NCBI GenBank assembly: GCA_944358735.1
Contig: CALVRT010000015.1
Span: 1-36,899 of the forward strand
DNA length: 36,899 nt
Reading direction: 5' to 3'
Origin: an uncultured Bacilli bacterium
Lineage (GTDB): Bacteria; Bacillota_I; Bacilli_A; RF39; UBA660
Each line of letters starts with the position of its first letter. The first letter of the stretch is position 1. The notes under the pieces are model-generated. The model worked only from the letters and a program-made list of their open reading frames with translations, made no database searches and was not told where the DNA came from. Below are positions 24,908 through 33,058 of the stretch, piece by piece. Both the position numbers and the translations under genes were made by a program.

Positions 24908-27847
24908 CTATTTTATTTCTTCTAAACTAACGCTAACGAGTTTACTAACCCCTGATTCTTGCATAGTTATGCCATATAAAACATCAGCGTATTCCATTGT
25001 TACTTTTTTATGAGTAATGATAATGAATTGTGATAAATCTTTTAAACTCGTAACATATTTACCAAACGTATCGACATTGGCTTCATCTAAAGCGGCCTCA
25101 ACTTCGTCTAAAATACAAAATGGAGCAGGATGAGACTTAATTATCGCAAAAAGTAAGCTAATAGCCGTTAAAGTTTTTTCTCCTCCAGATAACAAACTAA
25201 TACTATTTAATTTCTTTCCTGGAGGACTGGCAACTATTTCAACACCTGTTTCTAATAAATTATTAGGCTCTGTTAACTTAAGCATAGCTTTACCACCTTT
25301 AAATAATTGTTTAAAAGTTTCTCCAAATAATTTATTGATATTTTTAAAAGCTTCATCAAATTCTTTAATCATAACTTTATCCATTTCATTAATGATAACA
25401 TTTAAAGTATTTTCGGCTTTTAATAAATCTTCTACTTGCTGATTTAAAAATTCATAGCGTTCAGATACTTTATCATATTCACTTTCAGCTGTCAAATTTA
25501 CTTCACCTAAATCTTTAATTTGTCTTTTTAAACTATTTACTTTATTTTTGGCTACATTATATGGAATATCTAATTTATAGTTTTCTTTAGCTCTTTCATA
25601 AGTTGTACTGTATTCTTCATTTAATGTATTAAGTAAATTATCAAGTTTAACATCCATACGATTAACGCTTACTTCTAAATCTTTAAGCTCACTATTTTTA
25701 CTAGTTAATAATTTATTGTCTTGTTTAATTGAAAGCTCGTATTCATTACTAGCATTCATTACTTCTTCTTTTTCTTTCATAAGGCTACTTAATTTTTTAT
25801 TATTTTCATCTCTTTTAGCCACAGCTTCATAATATTTGCTTATTATTTCTTCTTCTTCAGTTGACAAAACGCCATCTAAAATATTAGTCGTTCCGCGAAT
25901 ATCAATTTCCACTTGCTCAAGTTCACTATTTAAAATTTTAATTCGTTCCTGCTTATTATTAATATCATCATTTTTTAAAAGTTTTTCTTTATTAACTAAA
26001 TATAATTTATCTTCAAGGCCTTTTAACTCATAATCGACTTCATTAATTTCATTTTCCTTGTTTTTAATATTTTCAATAACAATATTAAAGTCTTTTAATA
26101 TTTTTTCAAGCTCATATTTTTCACTAATAACATTTCGTTTACCACTGATTTTACCACCAGTAAGTGAGCCGCCAACATGAATAATTTCACCATCTAAAGT
26201 TACAACCCGGTATCGATAATTAATTAAGCTAGCAATTTTACTTGCTCTATCTAAAGAATCGGTAACAATAATATTACCAAGTAAATTTTCTAAAATATTA
26301 TCATATTTGGCATCGTTTTTAACTAAAGACTTGGCTACAGAAGCAAAACCACCTAAACTTTTTATTTGGTCTAAAACGCTTTTTTCAATATATTTAGGTT
26401 TAATAACATTAAGTGGGAAAAAGGTCGCTCGTCCAATATTTTTAATATAGTTTATTGCTTCTTGGGCTGCTTGCTTATTATCTGTCACGATATAATTACT
26501 CGCATTTCCTAGCGCGACACTGATAGCTGTACTGTATTCTTCTTTCGTTTCAATTAAATTACCAACCACATCATGAATGCCACGAAGGCGCGGATTATTT
26601 AAAACTGCCCGAACCGCATTTGGTAAAATACTGGCATTTTCAATACTATTAGTTAAATTATCCCGGTTTATTTTCAAAGTATTTTGTTTTCTAATCTCAC
26701 CAGTAAGTTCAAACTCTAATTTATTTTTATTGCTTTTAAGCATATTTATCTGGATTGTTAATTCATCTTCTTTTTCTCTTAAACTATCAGCATTTTTATT
26801 TAAATTAACAATATCGGTACTAACTAAGTTAATTTCATTTTTTAATTGCTCTTTACGTTCTTTAAGGGAAAGGAGGTGCTGGTGGACTTTAGCGTCTTTA
26901 GTTTGATATTTTTGCCTTTCAACGATAATATTCTTTTGTCCATTTAATTTTTCGGCTTCAGCAGTTAAAGATAATAATTTTGTTTGAACGTTTTTTATTT
27001 CTTCATCAATTTTATTAATTTTAATTTTATACTTTTGCGCTTCAGCTTCATTTTTAGTACTAGCTGTCGTCAAAGTTAAAAGTTCTTCATTTAATTTATC
27101 GATTTTTTCTTTTTCTTTTTGATAATCATAATTGATATTTGTAATTTCTTCAGTTACTAAAGCAATTTCGATGTTTTCAAGCTCACTTTTATATTTTTTA
27201 TAAAGGATAGCTTTTTCCCGAGCTTCTCTTAAAGGATTTATTTGATTTTCAAGTTCACTAATAATATCATTAACTCTATCAATATTGTTTTTAGTTTTTT
27301 CAAGTTTTCGCAAGGCTTCTTCTTTCCGCCTTTTATATTTTAAAACACCAGCCGCTTCTTCAATGATACTTCTTCTATCTACGGCTTTACTACTAATAAT
27401 ACTTTCGATTTTACCTTGGGAAATTATATTAAAGCTTTCTTTAGCAATTCCACCATCTAATAAAACATTACCAATATCTTTAAGCCTAACTTTTTTATTA
27501 TTTAAATAGTATTCATTAGTTCCATCTCTATAAACTCGTCTTTTTATTTCAACTTCATCATAATCAAGTGGTAGATAATGGTCTTTATTATCAAATACTA
27601 AAGTTACCGAAGCGACATTCATAGGACTTCGACTTTTACTACCTGAAAAAATAACGTCACTCATTGACCCATCACCACGTAATGACTTAACTGATTGTTC
27701 TCCTAAAACCCATCTAACAGCATCAACCACATTACTTTTACCTGAACCATTAGGACCTACTATACCAGTTATACCAGTGGATGGCTCAATATTGATTTTA
27801 TCAGCAAATGATTTAAAACCATGAGCTTTTATTTCTTTTAAATACAT
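24908..27847 (-). CDS. smc: SMC chromosome condensation ATPase, short-armed
   Basis: The 979-residue protein has the full SMC order. Walker A is GPNGSGKS (31-38), followed by ISQGKIESIISSK and a coiled coil to about 395. The hinge is at about 400-590 (LRGIHDVVGNLIE, HVGGSLTGGKISGK). A return coiled coil leads to the ABC signature LSGGEK (886-891), Walker B CILDEVEAALD and TKHK-type THKK at the end. It loads on DNA with ScpA/ScpB (not in the window) and organises and segregates chromosomes. Bacterial SMCs are usually near 1150-1200 residues, so both arms are shortened. An AGGAGGTGAG ribosome site precedes the ATG. Confidence 0.96.
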   Translation of the reverse strand: MYLKEIKAHGFKSFADKINIEPSTGITGIVGPNGSGKSNVVDAVRWVLGEQSVKSLRGDGSMSDVIFSGSKSRSPMNVASVTLVFDNKDHYLPLDYDEVEIKRRVYRDGTNEYYLNNKKVRLKDIGNVLLDGGIAKESFNIISQGKIESIISSKAVDRRSIIEEAAGVLKYKRRKEEALRKLEKTKNNIDRVNDIISELENQINPLREAREKAILYKKYKSELENIEIALVTEEITNINYDYQKEKEKIDKLNEELLTLTTASTKNEAEAQKYKIKINKIDEEIKNVQTKLLSLTAEAEKLNGQKNIIVERQKYQTKDAKVHQHLLSLKERKEQLKNEINLVSTDIVNLNKNADSLREKEDELTIQINMLKSNKNKLEFELTGEIRKQNTLKINRDNLTNSIENASILPNAVRAVLNNPRLRGIHDVVGNLIETKEEYSTAISVALGNASNYIVTDNKQAAQEAINYIKNIGRATFFPLNVIKPKYIEKSVLDQIKSLGGFASVAKSLVKNDAKYDNILENLLGNIIVTDSLDRASKIASLINYRYRVVTLDGEIIHVGGSLTGGKISGKRNVISEKYELEKILKDFNIVIENIKNKENEINEVDYELKGLEDKLYLVNKEKLLKNDDINNKQERIKILNSELEQVEIDIRGTTNILDGVLSTEEEEIISKYYEAVAKRDENNKKLSSLMKEKEEVMNASNEYELSIKQDNKLLTSKNSELKDLEVSVNRMDVKLDNLLNTLNEEYSTTYERAKENYKLDIPYNVAKNKVNSLKRQIKDLGEVNLTAESEYDKVSERYEFLNQQVEDLLKAENTLNVIINEMDKVMIKEFDEAFKNINKLFGETFKQLFKGGKAMLKLTEPNNLLETGVEIVASPPGKKLNSISLLSGGEKTLTAISLLFAIIKSHPAPFCILDEVEAALDEANVDTFGKYVTSLKDLSQFIIITHKKVTMEYADVLYGITMQESGVSKLVSVSLEEIK

Positions 27848-27866
27848 GTTCTCACCTCCTCGTATA

Positions 27867-27894
27867 ATATAGTTAAGATATTTTTTAACTATAT
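27867..27894. repeat. 10-bp inverted repeat upstream of smc
   Basis: ATATAGTTAA (27867-27876) and TTAACTATAT (27885-27894) flank 8 bases. The repeat lies 20-47 bases before the smc ATG. It overlaps the likely -10/-35 area (TATTAT on the minus strand) and could be an operator or a leader hairpin. Confidence 0.5.
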
Positions 27895-27939
27895 TTCTGA
27901 TTTAGATTTTTGTTAAGAGATATCTATAAACTCATTATT

Positions 27940-27968
27940 TTGTAGATTTTAAAAATCTATATTATAAT
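27940..27968 (+). promoter_or_regulatory. Promoter of the IS110 left-end RNA
   Basis: TTGTAG (27940-27945), 17 bases, TATAAT (27963-27968). Transcription would start at about 27975, exactly at the 5' arm of the proposed bridge-RNA closing stem. The spacer contains the palindrome TAGATTTT/AAAATCTA. Confidence 0.6.
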
Positions 27969-27974
27969 GTCTGT

Positions 27975-28146
27975 AGAGATAGAGTGGTTTTAACCTCCTC
28001 CTTGAACATTTGGTTCTTAAAGTAGATTAAAGCCTCTTCTTTACAATTTGGATATTAATGAGTTGTATAAGGACTTGCTTGCTAGCTTTTGCCTTTTATT
28101 TGCGAGGTTATATCTTTGTAAAGGTATTGAGGGTTGCCTCTATCTT
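27975..28146 (+). ncRNA. Candidate IS110 bridge RNA
   Basis: AGATAGAG (27977-27984) is perfectly complementary to CTCTATCT (28138-28145). It would close an RNA of about 170 nt upstream of the transposase. IS110 elements encode a bridge RNA in this left-end position, 177 nt in IS621, with two loops that pair to target and donor DNA. Size, position, promoter and closing stem all fit. Inner loops are likely but I could not assign the guide sequences. No reading frame competes for this space. Confidence 0.6.
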
Positions 28147-28174
28147 AATTTTTTTATGAATTGGAGTTGTTTTT

Positions 28175-29368
28175 ATGTATTATTATTTAGGCATCGACAT
28201 TGCCAAAACCAATCACATTGCTTCTCTTATTAACAATAATGGAGATATTGTTATAAGAGCAATTAAATTTACTAACAGTAATGAAGGTTTCCATAAGTTT
28301 TTATCAATCCTCCAAGATAAACTTGGTAATTTAAATAATATTGAAATAGCTATGGAAGCTACCGGTCATTACTGGCTTTCCCTATATTCTGCTTTGACTG
28401 ATAATGGTTTTAATGTTTCTGTTTATAATCCTTATCAAATTAAAGCTTACCGGGGTGCTTATAATAATAGAAAGCAAAAAAATGATATTATTGATTCTAT
28501 TATTATCGCCGATTACTTAAGAGTTTTTGGTTCTAAAAACTCTAAACTCCCAGAAGAAAATATTTTATCTTTAAAACAATTAACTCGTTTTAGAAGCAAT
28601 ATTGTTAGCAATGTTTCTTCTTTGAAGGTTCAAGTTATTGGTTTATTAGATAAAGTATTTCCAGAATACAAGAAGCTCTTTTGTGATATTTTTGGGACAA
28701 CCTCTAAACAGCTATTACTTAACTGTCCAACTCCTGAAGACATTATTAAGATTCCCACTACTAAACTAGCTAATTTATTATCTAAACATTCTAAAGGTAG
28801 ATTTAATAAAGATACTGCCACTCATATTAAAGAAACTGCTAAAAACTCTTTTGGTATTAAATTTACTACTGATGCTTGTTCTTTTGAAATCAAACAGCTT
28901 ATTAACCAAATCATATTTTTAGAAAATCAAATTGATGAAGTCAGCAAACAAATCAAAGAACTTTACGATAAATTAGATAGTCATCTTTTATCAGTCCCTG
29001 GTATTGGCGTTAATCTTGCTCCTATTATTTTAGCGGAAATTGGCGACATTAATAACTTTGACAAACCAAGTAAACTGATTGCTTTTGCGGGCGCTGACCC
29101 TTCTGAAAATCAATCTGGTAATAAGTTATCTACTAATGATAAAACGTCTAAAAGAGGTTCTCCTTATCTTCGTCACGCCATTTATACAGCTAGTTTAGTA
29201 GCTATATCAAATGAGCCTGAACTTAGAGCTTATTATGATAAGAAAATTAAAGAAGGTAAGCACCACTTTGTTGCCCTTACGGGCATTAGTCGTAAACTTT
29301 TAACCATTATCTACTATATTCTTAAAGAAGATAGAGATTATATCAGATACGACCAGAAACACAACTAA
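28175..29368 (+). CDS. IS110-family transposase (DEDD, Tnp_20)
   Basis: The 397-residue protein has the IS110 layout. The N-terminal RuvC-like DEDD domain has YLGIDIAKTNH (Asp8), IEIAMEATGHYW (Glu) and NDIIDSIIIADYL (two Asp). The C-terminal transposase_20 domain has LLSVPGIGVNLAPIILAEIG and FAGADPSENQSGNKLS, where the Ser is the expected nucleophile. The ending SPYLRHAIYTASLVA and HHFVALTGISRKLLTIIYYI is typical. It is full length and looks intact. It recombines DNA under guidance of the bridge RNA. GGAG lies before the ATG. Confidence 0.95.
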   Translation: MYYYLGIDIAKTNHIASLINNNGDIVIRAIKFTNSNEGFHKFLSILQDKLGNLNNIEIAMEATGHYWLSLYSALTDNGFNVSVYNPYQIKAYRGAYNNRKQKNDIIDSIIIADYLRVFGSKNSKLPEENILSLKQLTRFRSNIVSNVSSLKVQVIGLLDKVFPEYKKLFCDIFGTTSKQLLLNCPTPEDIIKIPTTKLANLLSKHSKGRFNKDTATHIKETAKNSFGIKFTTDACSFEIKQLINQIIFLENQIDEVSKQIKELYDKLDSHLLSVPGIGVNLAPIILAEIGDINNFDKPSKLIAFAGADPSENQSGNKLSTNDKTSKRGSPYLRHAIYTASLVAISNEPELRAYYDKKIKEGKHHFVALTGISRKLLTIIYYILKEDRDYIRYDQKHN

Positions 29369-29508
29369 TAGTCACAATTAACAAAAGGTAATGTTTTCGG
29401 TAATTAACAATTGTTAATTATTTTCACTATGTCTTTTTTTAACAATCACAATATTTTCAAACTTTTTCATAATTTTTGTTAAATTTGACTTGACTTATTT
29501 ATAGTTGT

Positions 29509-30030
29509 CTAATTTATTAAAATATTAGTTATTAAATCGAGTAAATTATTTAAGGTATCACCTATAAAATAAATTTTATCTTTAAAAAACTTATTTTTAG
29601 TGTTTTCCATATTTATTTCTATTAAATTATCTTTAATCTTAATATCACTAGTATATCTTTGATATTTTTTGATAATTTCTTCTTTTTCTTCTTCATTTAT
29701 ATCCCCGTAAATATATAATTTACTTTTACCGATGTAAATACTACTAGGTACAAAATGTTTAGTAAATTTACTAATATAATTATAATTACAAATAACAAAA
29801 TCCATCTGTTTCTTTTTGAATTTTTTCTTTAATTTTTTAATATTTACTTTTTTATGACGACCCCTAAATTTTAATTTAGAACTACCTTTTTTCTTAATAT
29901 TTTCTAATAATAAACAATTTACTATTTTATTATTTTTATTTATTTCTTCTAACACTTTTTCATTTTCAATACCAATGCCAAGTAGTGTTCCTTCTATTTT
30001 TTTGACTATTTTTATTAGTTCTTTATCCAT
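29509..30030 (-). CDS. Hypothetical protein, Rossmann-like, paralogue A
   Basis: I do not recognise this 173-residue Lys-rich protein. It is a clear paralogue of the next gene: both have xxKxxxGxxLxxGIxxEKxLEExNxNxKIxNCxLL near the start, an xxICNYxY strand in the middle, and a KLYIYGDI or KLYLYGYM strand followed by an EEE helix. The alternation of strands (GTLLGIGI, NCLLLENI, FVICNYN, LYIYGDI) resembles a small Rossmann or methyltransferase-like fold without a SAM glycine loop. An AAGGTGG ribosome site precedes the ATG. It lies 32 bases downstream of its paralogue. Confidence 0.7.
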   Translation of the reverse strand: MDKELIKIVKKIEGTLLGIGIENEKVLEEINKNNKIVNCLLLENIKKKGSSKLKFRGRHKKVNIKKLKKKFKKKQMDFVICNYNYISKFTKHFVPSSIYIGKSKLYIYGDINEEEKEEIIKKYQRYTSDIKIKDNLIEINMENTKNKFFKDKIYFIGDTLNNLLDLITNILIN

Positions 30031-30062
30031 AAAACCACCTTAATTATTAAAATTTTTATATT

Positions 30063-30545
30063 TTACCTAGTAAATATCCCTATTACCGCATCTATTAAAT
30101 CAATAAGAACAAAACTATCAGGTTTATTTTCTTTAGTTTCTGACCCAATAGTCATTATTGTTTCACCCATAACCGTTATAACATCAATATTTTTTGTATA
30201 ATAACTATATTTTTCTTTTATTTCTTCAGTTTCATATTTAGACATATAACCATATAAGTATAGTTTACCATCTAAATAAAACTTACTAGGAATTTTCTTA
30301 AATACATCTTTATCAGTATAGTAATTGCAAACTATTTCATATATTTTGTTTTTAGAAAGTAATTTTTCTAACTCTTTATCACTAATTACTTTTTTACGTT
30401 TAATTATTTTTGTATCTTTTAACAAATAACAATTTTTGATTTTTTTATTGTTATTGACTTCTTCTAAACCTTTTTCACTATCGATACCTACTATTAAAAC
30501 ATTACCTTTTAAGTTTTTTATTATTTTTATAAGTGCGTCCTCCAT
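30063..30545 (-). CDS. Hypothetical protein, Rossmann-like, paralogue B
   Basis: This 160-residue paralogue of the neighbouring gene aligns along its length: NVLIVGIDSEKGLEEVNNNK, IKNCYLLKDTK, YEIVCNYY and KLYLYGYMSKYETEEIKEKY. It ends in a hydrophobic helix (VLIDLIDAVIGIF), as does its partner. Function is unknown. It starts at ATG 30545 with AAGGTGAT just upstream; a GTG at 30554 overlaps that site. The pair looks like a tandem duplication in one operon. The short gap to the IS110 and IS91 elements places it in mobile DNA. Confidence 0.7.
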   Translation of the reverse strand: MEDALIKIIKNLKGNVLIVGIDSEKGLEEVNNNKKIKNCYLLKDTKIIKRKKVISDKELEKLLSKNKIYEIVCNYYTDKDVFKKIPSKFYLDGKLYLYGYMSKYETEEIKEKYSYYTKNIDVITVMGETIMTIGSETKENKPDSFVLIDLIDAVIGIFTR

Positions 30546-30617
30546 TACAATCACCTTAATTATTGTACCAAATCGCTAACGCGAAGTCTAGTACCTAAAA
30601 ATTATTGTTTTTTTTAA

Positions 30618-30688
30618 TTTAATATATAAAAAGAACGTGATTTATGATAGAATAACTACCATTAACTCCGCCAAGAGTAATCACGTTC
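30618..30688 (-). terminator. Hairpin with minus-strand T-tract at the left edge of the IS91-type element
   Basis: GAACGTGATT (30633-30642) and AATCACGTTC (30679-30688) form a perfect 10-bp stem over a 36-base loop. On the minus strand it is followed by TTTTTATATATTAAA. A second, alternative pairing joins the loop text TATGATAGAATAAC with GTTATACTATATCATA (30691-30706). It looks like a terminator shielding the region from minus-strand transcription, or a terminus structure of the element. Confidence 0.5.
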
Positions 30689-30720
30689 GAGTTATACTAT
30701 ATCATAAATATTTGAATTTG

Positions 30721-30771
30721 AAAACCTCTTTGGCGAAAGTTATATAAATTTTCTTTCAGATTGGAGGTTTT
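30721..30771 (+). promoter_or_regulatory. Leader hairpin masking the recombinase ribosome site
   Basis: AAAACCTC (30721-30728) is complementary to GAGGTTTT (30764-30771), which contains the GGAGG ribosome site (30763-30767) of the ATG at 30777. In an RNA this stem would hide the site and lower translation, as in other insertion sequences that block read-in transcripts. Confidence 0.5.
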
Positions 30772-30776
30772 ATTTT

Positions 30777-31624
30777 ATGTCAGAAGATTTATTAAAAGTT
30801 AAAAATTATTACAGATAAGGAGGTGTAGTAATAGAACAATTAACACTTATATAAGTTGTTTAAACAGATTCAAAAATTATTTTAAAGGAAAAGATATTTC
30901 TAAATTTACTGAAGAAGATATTTTAGAGTATCTCAAAGTTAATTTTATTGATTTAGATATGTCTCCTGCTACTATTAATGTTAATAGGTCTGCTATCAAA
31001 TATTATTATCTTGTTAACTGGGATAAAACTTTTAGTGATATTTTACTTCCTTATTGTAAAATTGGTTCTAAATTCCCACCTATTTTAGACAAACAAGATG
31101 TTCTTTATCTAATTGAAAACACAAAAAATATTAAACACAAAATTTGATTATGTCTAGGTTTTGGTTCTGGTCTTAGGGTATCCGAAGTTGCTACTTTAAA
31201 AATCGGCGATTTTTCTCATAATCTTCATAAAATTACCGGTAAAGGTAATAAAGATAGATTTGTTCCCTTTCCTGATTTTACTTATAATTTATTATTGGAA
31301 TACTATAAGAAAAACCACGATAAAATTATAGAATCTGGTGGTTATTTATTCCCAAACGTGAATAAAAATTCTTCTTTAAATCATATTAATGATGCTTCTA
31401 TTAAAGATTTCTTTTCGAAACTTAAGAAAAAACATAATTTAGATAGTCAAATGTCTTTCCATACTTTAAGGCATTCTTTTGCCACTGAATTTATTAGAAA
31501 TGGTGGCGACTTATGGAAACTTAAAGCTATTTTAGGACATACTTCTATTAATTCTACTACTGTTTATCTTCATATGGCTGAAAATTTTAATGATATTCAT
31601 TCTCCTTTAGATGGCATATTGTAA
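30777..31624 (+). pseudogene. Tyrosine recombinase linked to the IS91-type transposase, broken
   Basis: Translation begins MSEDLLKVKNYYR at 30777 and then hits TAA. The continuation lies in another frame from about 30821 (SNRTINTYISCLNRF, ITEEDI-type KFTEEDILEYL), so there is a frameshift near 30817. A TGA at 31145 then interrupts it before LCLGFGSGLRVSEVATLKI. The catalytic domain is otherwise complete: Arg in GLRVSEV, GKGNKDRFVPF, HTLRHSFAT, LGHTSINST and the Tyr in TVYLHM. Its TAA overlaps the transposase ATG (TAATG). Similar integrase-transposase pairs are known in some IS91-type elements. The two lesions make a working protein unlikely unless the TGA is read through. Confidence 0.82.
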
Positions 31625-32742
31625 TGTACACTATACAAGATGTTTTTAAGCTATATGGAGACGAATATATTAAAACGCATAATTTATCTAAAGAACAGTG
31701 GAAAGCTTATAATGCCATTCTTAATTGTAAAACTAGTAATTTAGGTTTTCACAATATTACTTGTCAGCATTGTGGGAAAACTATTTCTGCTTTTAATAGT
31801 TGTCGTAATAGACACTGTCCTATGTGTCAAAGCTATCAGAGGGAAAAATGGATTCAAAAAGAATATAATAACTTGTTAGATTGTCCTTACTTTCATATTG
31901 TTACTACTGTTCCGTCTGAACTTAATGATATTGCTTTATACAATCAAAAAACTTTTTACAACATTTTATTTAAAGCTCACAGTGAGTCTATTATGACTTT
32001 GACAAATGACCCTAAATGGCTTGGAGCGAAAGTTGGTATAACTTCTATTCTTCATACCTGGGGACAAACTTTAGAACTTCATCCTCATATTCACTCTATT
32101 GTGACTGGTGGTGGCCTTAAAGATAATAAATGGATTAACTCTAAAGATAATTATTTATTTAAAGTTCAAGTTCTATCATCTTTATTTAAGAAAAAGTTTT
32201 TAGCTTTACTTAAAGAAGCAGATTTAGTTTTTCCTAAACATTTATCTCATCTTAAAAATTCAAAAGCTTTTAATAAGTTTTTAGAAACACTTTATGATAA
32301 AACTTGGATAACCTATATCGAGCCACCTAAAGGTTCACCAGAAAATGTTATAGAATATATTGGTAGATATTCTTTTAGAGTAGCTATCTCTAACAATCGT
32401 ATTAAGAGTATTGATAATGGTAAAATAACCTTTGAATATAAAGATTACAAAGATAATTCCAAAATAAAGTTAATGACTTTAGACGCCTTAGAATTTATCA
32501 GAAGATTCCTTATGCATATTCTTCCCGATAGATTTACCAAAATCAAACATTATGGATTACTTAGTAACAGGGATAAGAAAAATAATCTTAAAATTTGCCG
32601 TATTCTCATAGGACAAACTGTATTTAATGATTTTACTATTTCAATAACTCCAAGAAGGTCATTATATAAATTCGTATGTGATGAATGCGGTTGTGATAAA
32701 TTTACTTATTCTTTTTATTATCGATCCTGCTTTTTAAACTAA
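31624..32742 (+). CDS. IS91-family HUH (Y2-type) transposase
   Basis: The 372-residue protein begins with an IS91 zinc-finger domain: Cys47 and Cys50 (CQHC), Cys60, and Cys65 and Cys68 (HCPMC). The HUH relaxase-like domain follows with HIVTTVPSEL and the metal motif HPHIH (153-157) in LELHPHIHSIVTGGG. The catalytic tyrosine region is ENVIEYIGRYSFRVAISNNR. The tail has another C-x2-C-type cluster (CDECGCDKF). It would nick one strand and move the element by rolling-circle copying. The gene is full length and coupled to the broken recombinase. Confidence 0.92.
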   Translation: MYTIQDVFKLYGDEYIKTHNLSKEQWKAYNAILNCKTSNLGFHNITCQHCGKTISAFNSCRNRHCPMCQSYQREKWIQKEYNNLLDCPYFHIVTTVPSELNDIALYNQKTFYNILFKAHSESIMTLTNDPKWLGAKVGITSILHTWGQTLELHPHIHSIVTGGGLKDNKWINSKDNYLFKVQVLSSLFKKKFLALLKEADLVFPKHLSHLKNSKAFNKFLETLYDKTWITYIEPPKGSPENVIEYIGRYSFRVAISNNRIKSIDNGKITFEYKDYKDNSKIKLMTLDALEFIRRFLMHILPDRFTKIKHYGLLSNRDKKNNLKICRILIGQTVFNDFTISITPRRSLYKFVCDECGCDKFTYSFYYRSCFLN

Positions 32743-33018
32743 ATAATAATATCTTATATCCACATATATTTGGGGGTAAGGGGGCTTATGCCCTAATTTC
32801 CCTATAATCATCTATACCCACACTTACTCTGAAATATTTCCTTTATTTTTTCTTATTACTCCAATCATATGAAATATACTTTCCCCTATACTTCGCTCTT
32901 CGATTTGCCACAATATCGTTATAGAGCTTTTTGTTTGCACAAAAAACTCCATAACTTCCTTTACATTATATCAAAAAAAAGCCCTATTTTCCAGGCTTTT
33001 ACTAACTTATTTATTAAA
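32743..33018. other. Gene-free stretch: IS91 right end and unassigned hairpin
   Basis: No supported gene lies here. It holds the G-rich hairpin AGGGGGC-TTAT-GCCCT (32778-32793), a candidate oriIS. It also holds a long imperfect inverted repeat at about 32919-32952 (TTTTTGT and ACAAAAA at its core), and then a minus-strand terminator. Confidence 0.5.
32973..33000 (-). terminator. Terminator downstream of the AAA/DUF4143 ATPase gene
   Basis: On the minus strand AAAAGCC and GGCTTTT form a stem with a 10-base loop followed by a run of T. It lies beyond the flanking direct repeat, 59 bases after the ATPase stop. Confidence 0.75.
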
Positions 33019-33056
33019 TGTCACCCAACTTTTTTGACGTAAACGTACATTTTGTT
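33019..33056. repeat. 38-bp direct repeat, copy 1
   Basis: The sequence begins TGTCACCCAACTTTTTTGAC and ends CGTACATTTTGTT. It recurs in the same direction at 34326-34363 with one substitution. Copy 1 ends 2 bases before the stop codon of the ATPase gene. Confidence 0.9.
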
Positions 33057-33058
33057 TA

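Larger units (their letters stand above)
27957..29510 (+). mobile_element. IS110-family insertion sequence (ends approximate)
   Basis: The element holds one DEDD transposase gene preceded by a structured non-coding left end, as in the IS110 group. There are no terminal inverted repeats, as expected for this family. The proposed ends are CT dinucleotides at 27957-27958 and 29509-29510, which would be the core in IS621-like members. This placement is a guess from the family pattern. A TTGACT doublet at 29485-29495 near the right end could supply the -35 of a circular-junction promoter. The right end touches the stop codon of the next minus-strand gene. Confidence 0.6.
30618..32810 (+). mobile_element. 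IS91-type insertion sequence with recombinase (ends approximate)
   Basis: The element holds a broken tyrosine recombinase and an intact-looking HUH transposase in one coupled unit. A hairpin lies before the genes and a G-rich stretch with a hairpin (GGGGG TAA GGGGG, 32772-32784) lies behind them. IS91 elements have no terminal inverted repeats; they end in terIS and oriIS hairpins. The right boundary near 32810 is inferred from that G-rich hairpin. Confidence 0.55.

Noticed and set aside
31145-31147. TGA read as tryptophan (Mollicutes-type code)
   Set aside because: Host genes such as smc encode Trp with TGG, and the gene at 17430-17915 ends in TGA within a terminator arm. The same recombinase also has a frameshift.
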